Part shown: in pieces, positions 44,360 through 44,413 of the stretch
Position numbering within the stretch: the first letter of the stretch is position 1
Layout of the letters: every line of letters begins with the position of its first letter
Translations under genes and position numbers: made by a program
Notes under the pieces: generated by a model
Told to the model about the DNA's origin: nothing
The model's database searches: none
Seen by the model: the letters and a program-made list of their open reading frames with translations, nothing else
DNA from: CAYVAP01 sp964343195
Lineage (GTDB): Bacteria; Bacteroidota; Bacteroidia; J057
NCBI GenBank assembly: GCA_964343195.1
Contig: CAYFIR010000044.1
Coordinates: 1-44,413 of the forward strand
Length of the DNA stretch: 44,413 nt
Direction: 5' to 3'

Positions 44360-44413
44360 TAGGGGAGAAAGTGGCACTTTAAACATTCTGATTCCTCCCT
44401 CTCTCGCACAAGC
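44360..44413. repeat. 54-base dispersed repeat, copy 2 (cut by window end)
   Basis: 50 of 54 bases match 28172-28225 in the same orientation. The differences are single substitutions. The repeat is cut by the window edge, so its true length is unknown. Confidence 0.85.

Noticed and set aside
1..44413. tRNA, rRNA, riboswitch or CRISPR loci
   Set aside because: Intergenic regions were read for cloverleaf, T-loop (GTTCRANNC-type) and repeat-spacer patterns; no convincing candidate was found.

Overview
The window looks like a chromosomal segment of a Bacteroidota bacterium, most likely of the Saprospiria (Lewinella-like) group. The evidence is a type IX secretion (T9SS type A) sorting domain on a giant PKD protein, TAnnTTTG-type promoter boxes, a general lack of Shine-Dalgarno sites, a large bacterial alpha-2-macroglobulin with a CTEQ thioester, and mostly mid-50s GC. 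The genus is inference.

Layout. 221-6337 (-): a giant periplasmic alpha-2-macroglobulin. 6569-9771 (+): a two-component module of a NarL-type regulator, a TPR histidine kinase and a receiver-only regulator. 9827-10930 (-): a DUF3524/QTMAN-like glycosyltransferase. Divergent from it are a 6-pyruvoyl-tetrahydropterin synthase and an overlapping folE with a His-rich N-terminus (11156-12260). 12381-13793 (-): the priming sugar-phosphate transferase of exopolysaccharide synthesis. 14262-16178 (+): recQ. 16391-27018 (+): a likely secreted/surface operon with two tandem SUMF1-fold paralogues, a 2291-residue T9SS substrate and a small outer-membrane barrel. The giant protein carries eight GGPYDG-type repeats. 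27003-30153: free methionine-R-sulfoxide reductase, a second small barrel, a methyltransferase and a BON/LysM protein, interrupted by a repeat-rich stretch (28172-28833). 30290-31603 (-): an M23 peptidase with an altered HxH motif.

31837-39000 is an accessory, decaying region. It has a trhO pseudogene, a 96-bp inverted-repeat remnant of an IS-like element, and a visibly more A+T-rich glycan cluster (truncated pectate lyase, two DUF1593 proteins, GH29 fucosidase). It ends in a 186-bp MITE whose TTA target duplication supplies the stop codon of the next gene. 38993-40555 (-) is a COG2509 FAD dehydrogenase. 40721-44164 (+) is a ClpB-like double AAA+ protein that has lost both aromatic pore loops. 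Its C-terminus resembles the PCRF domain of class I release factors, without a GGQ domain.

The best candidates for undescribed biology are the ClpB-like/PCRF-like fusion (40721-44164) and the GGPYDG repeat array in the T9SS giant protein (24324-24854). Next come the QTMAN-like glycosyltransferase and the MITE/repeat landscape. No tRNA, rRNA or CRISPR array was recognised.
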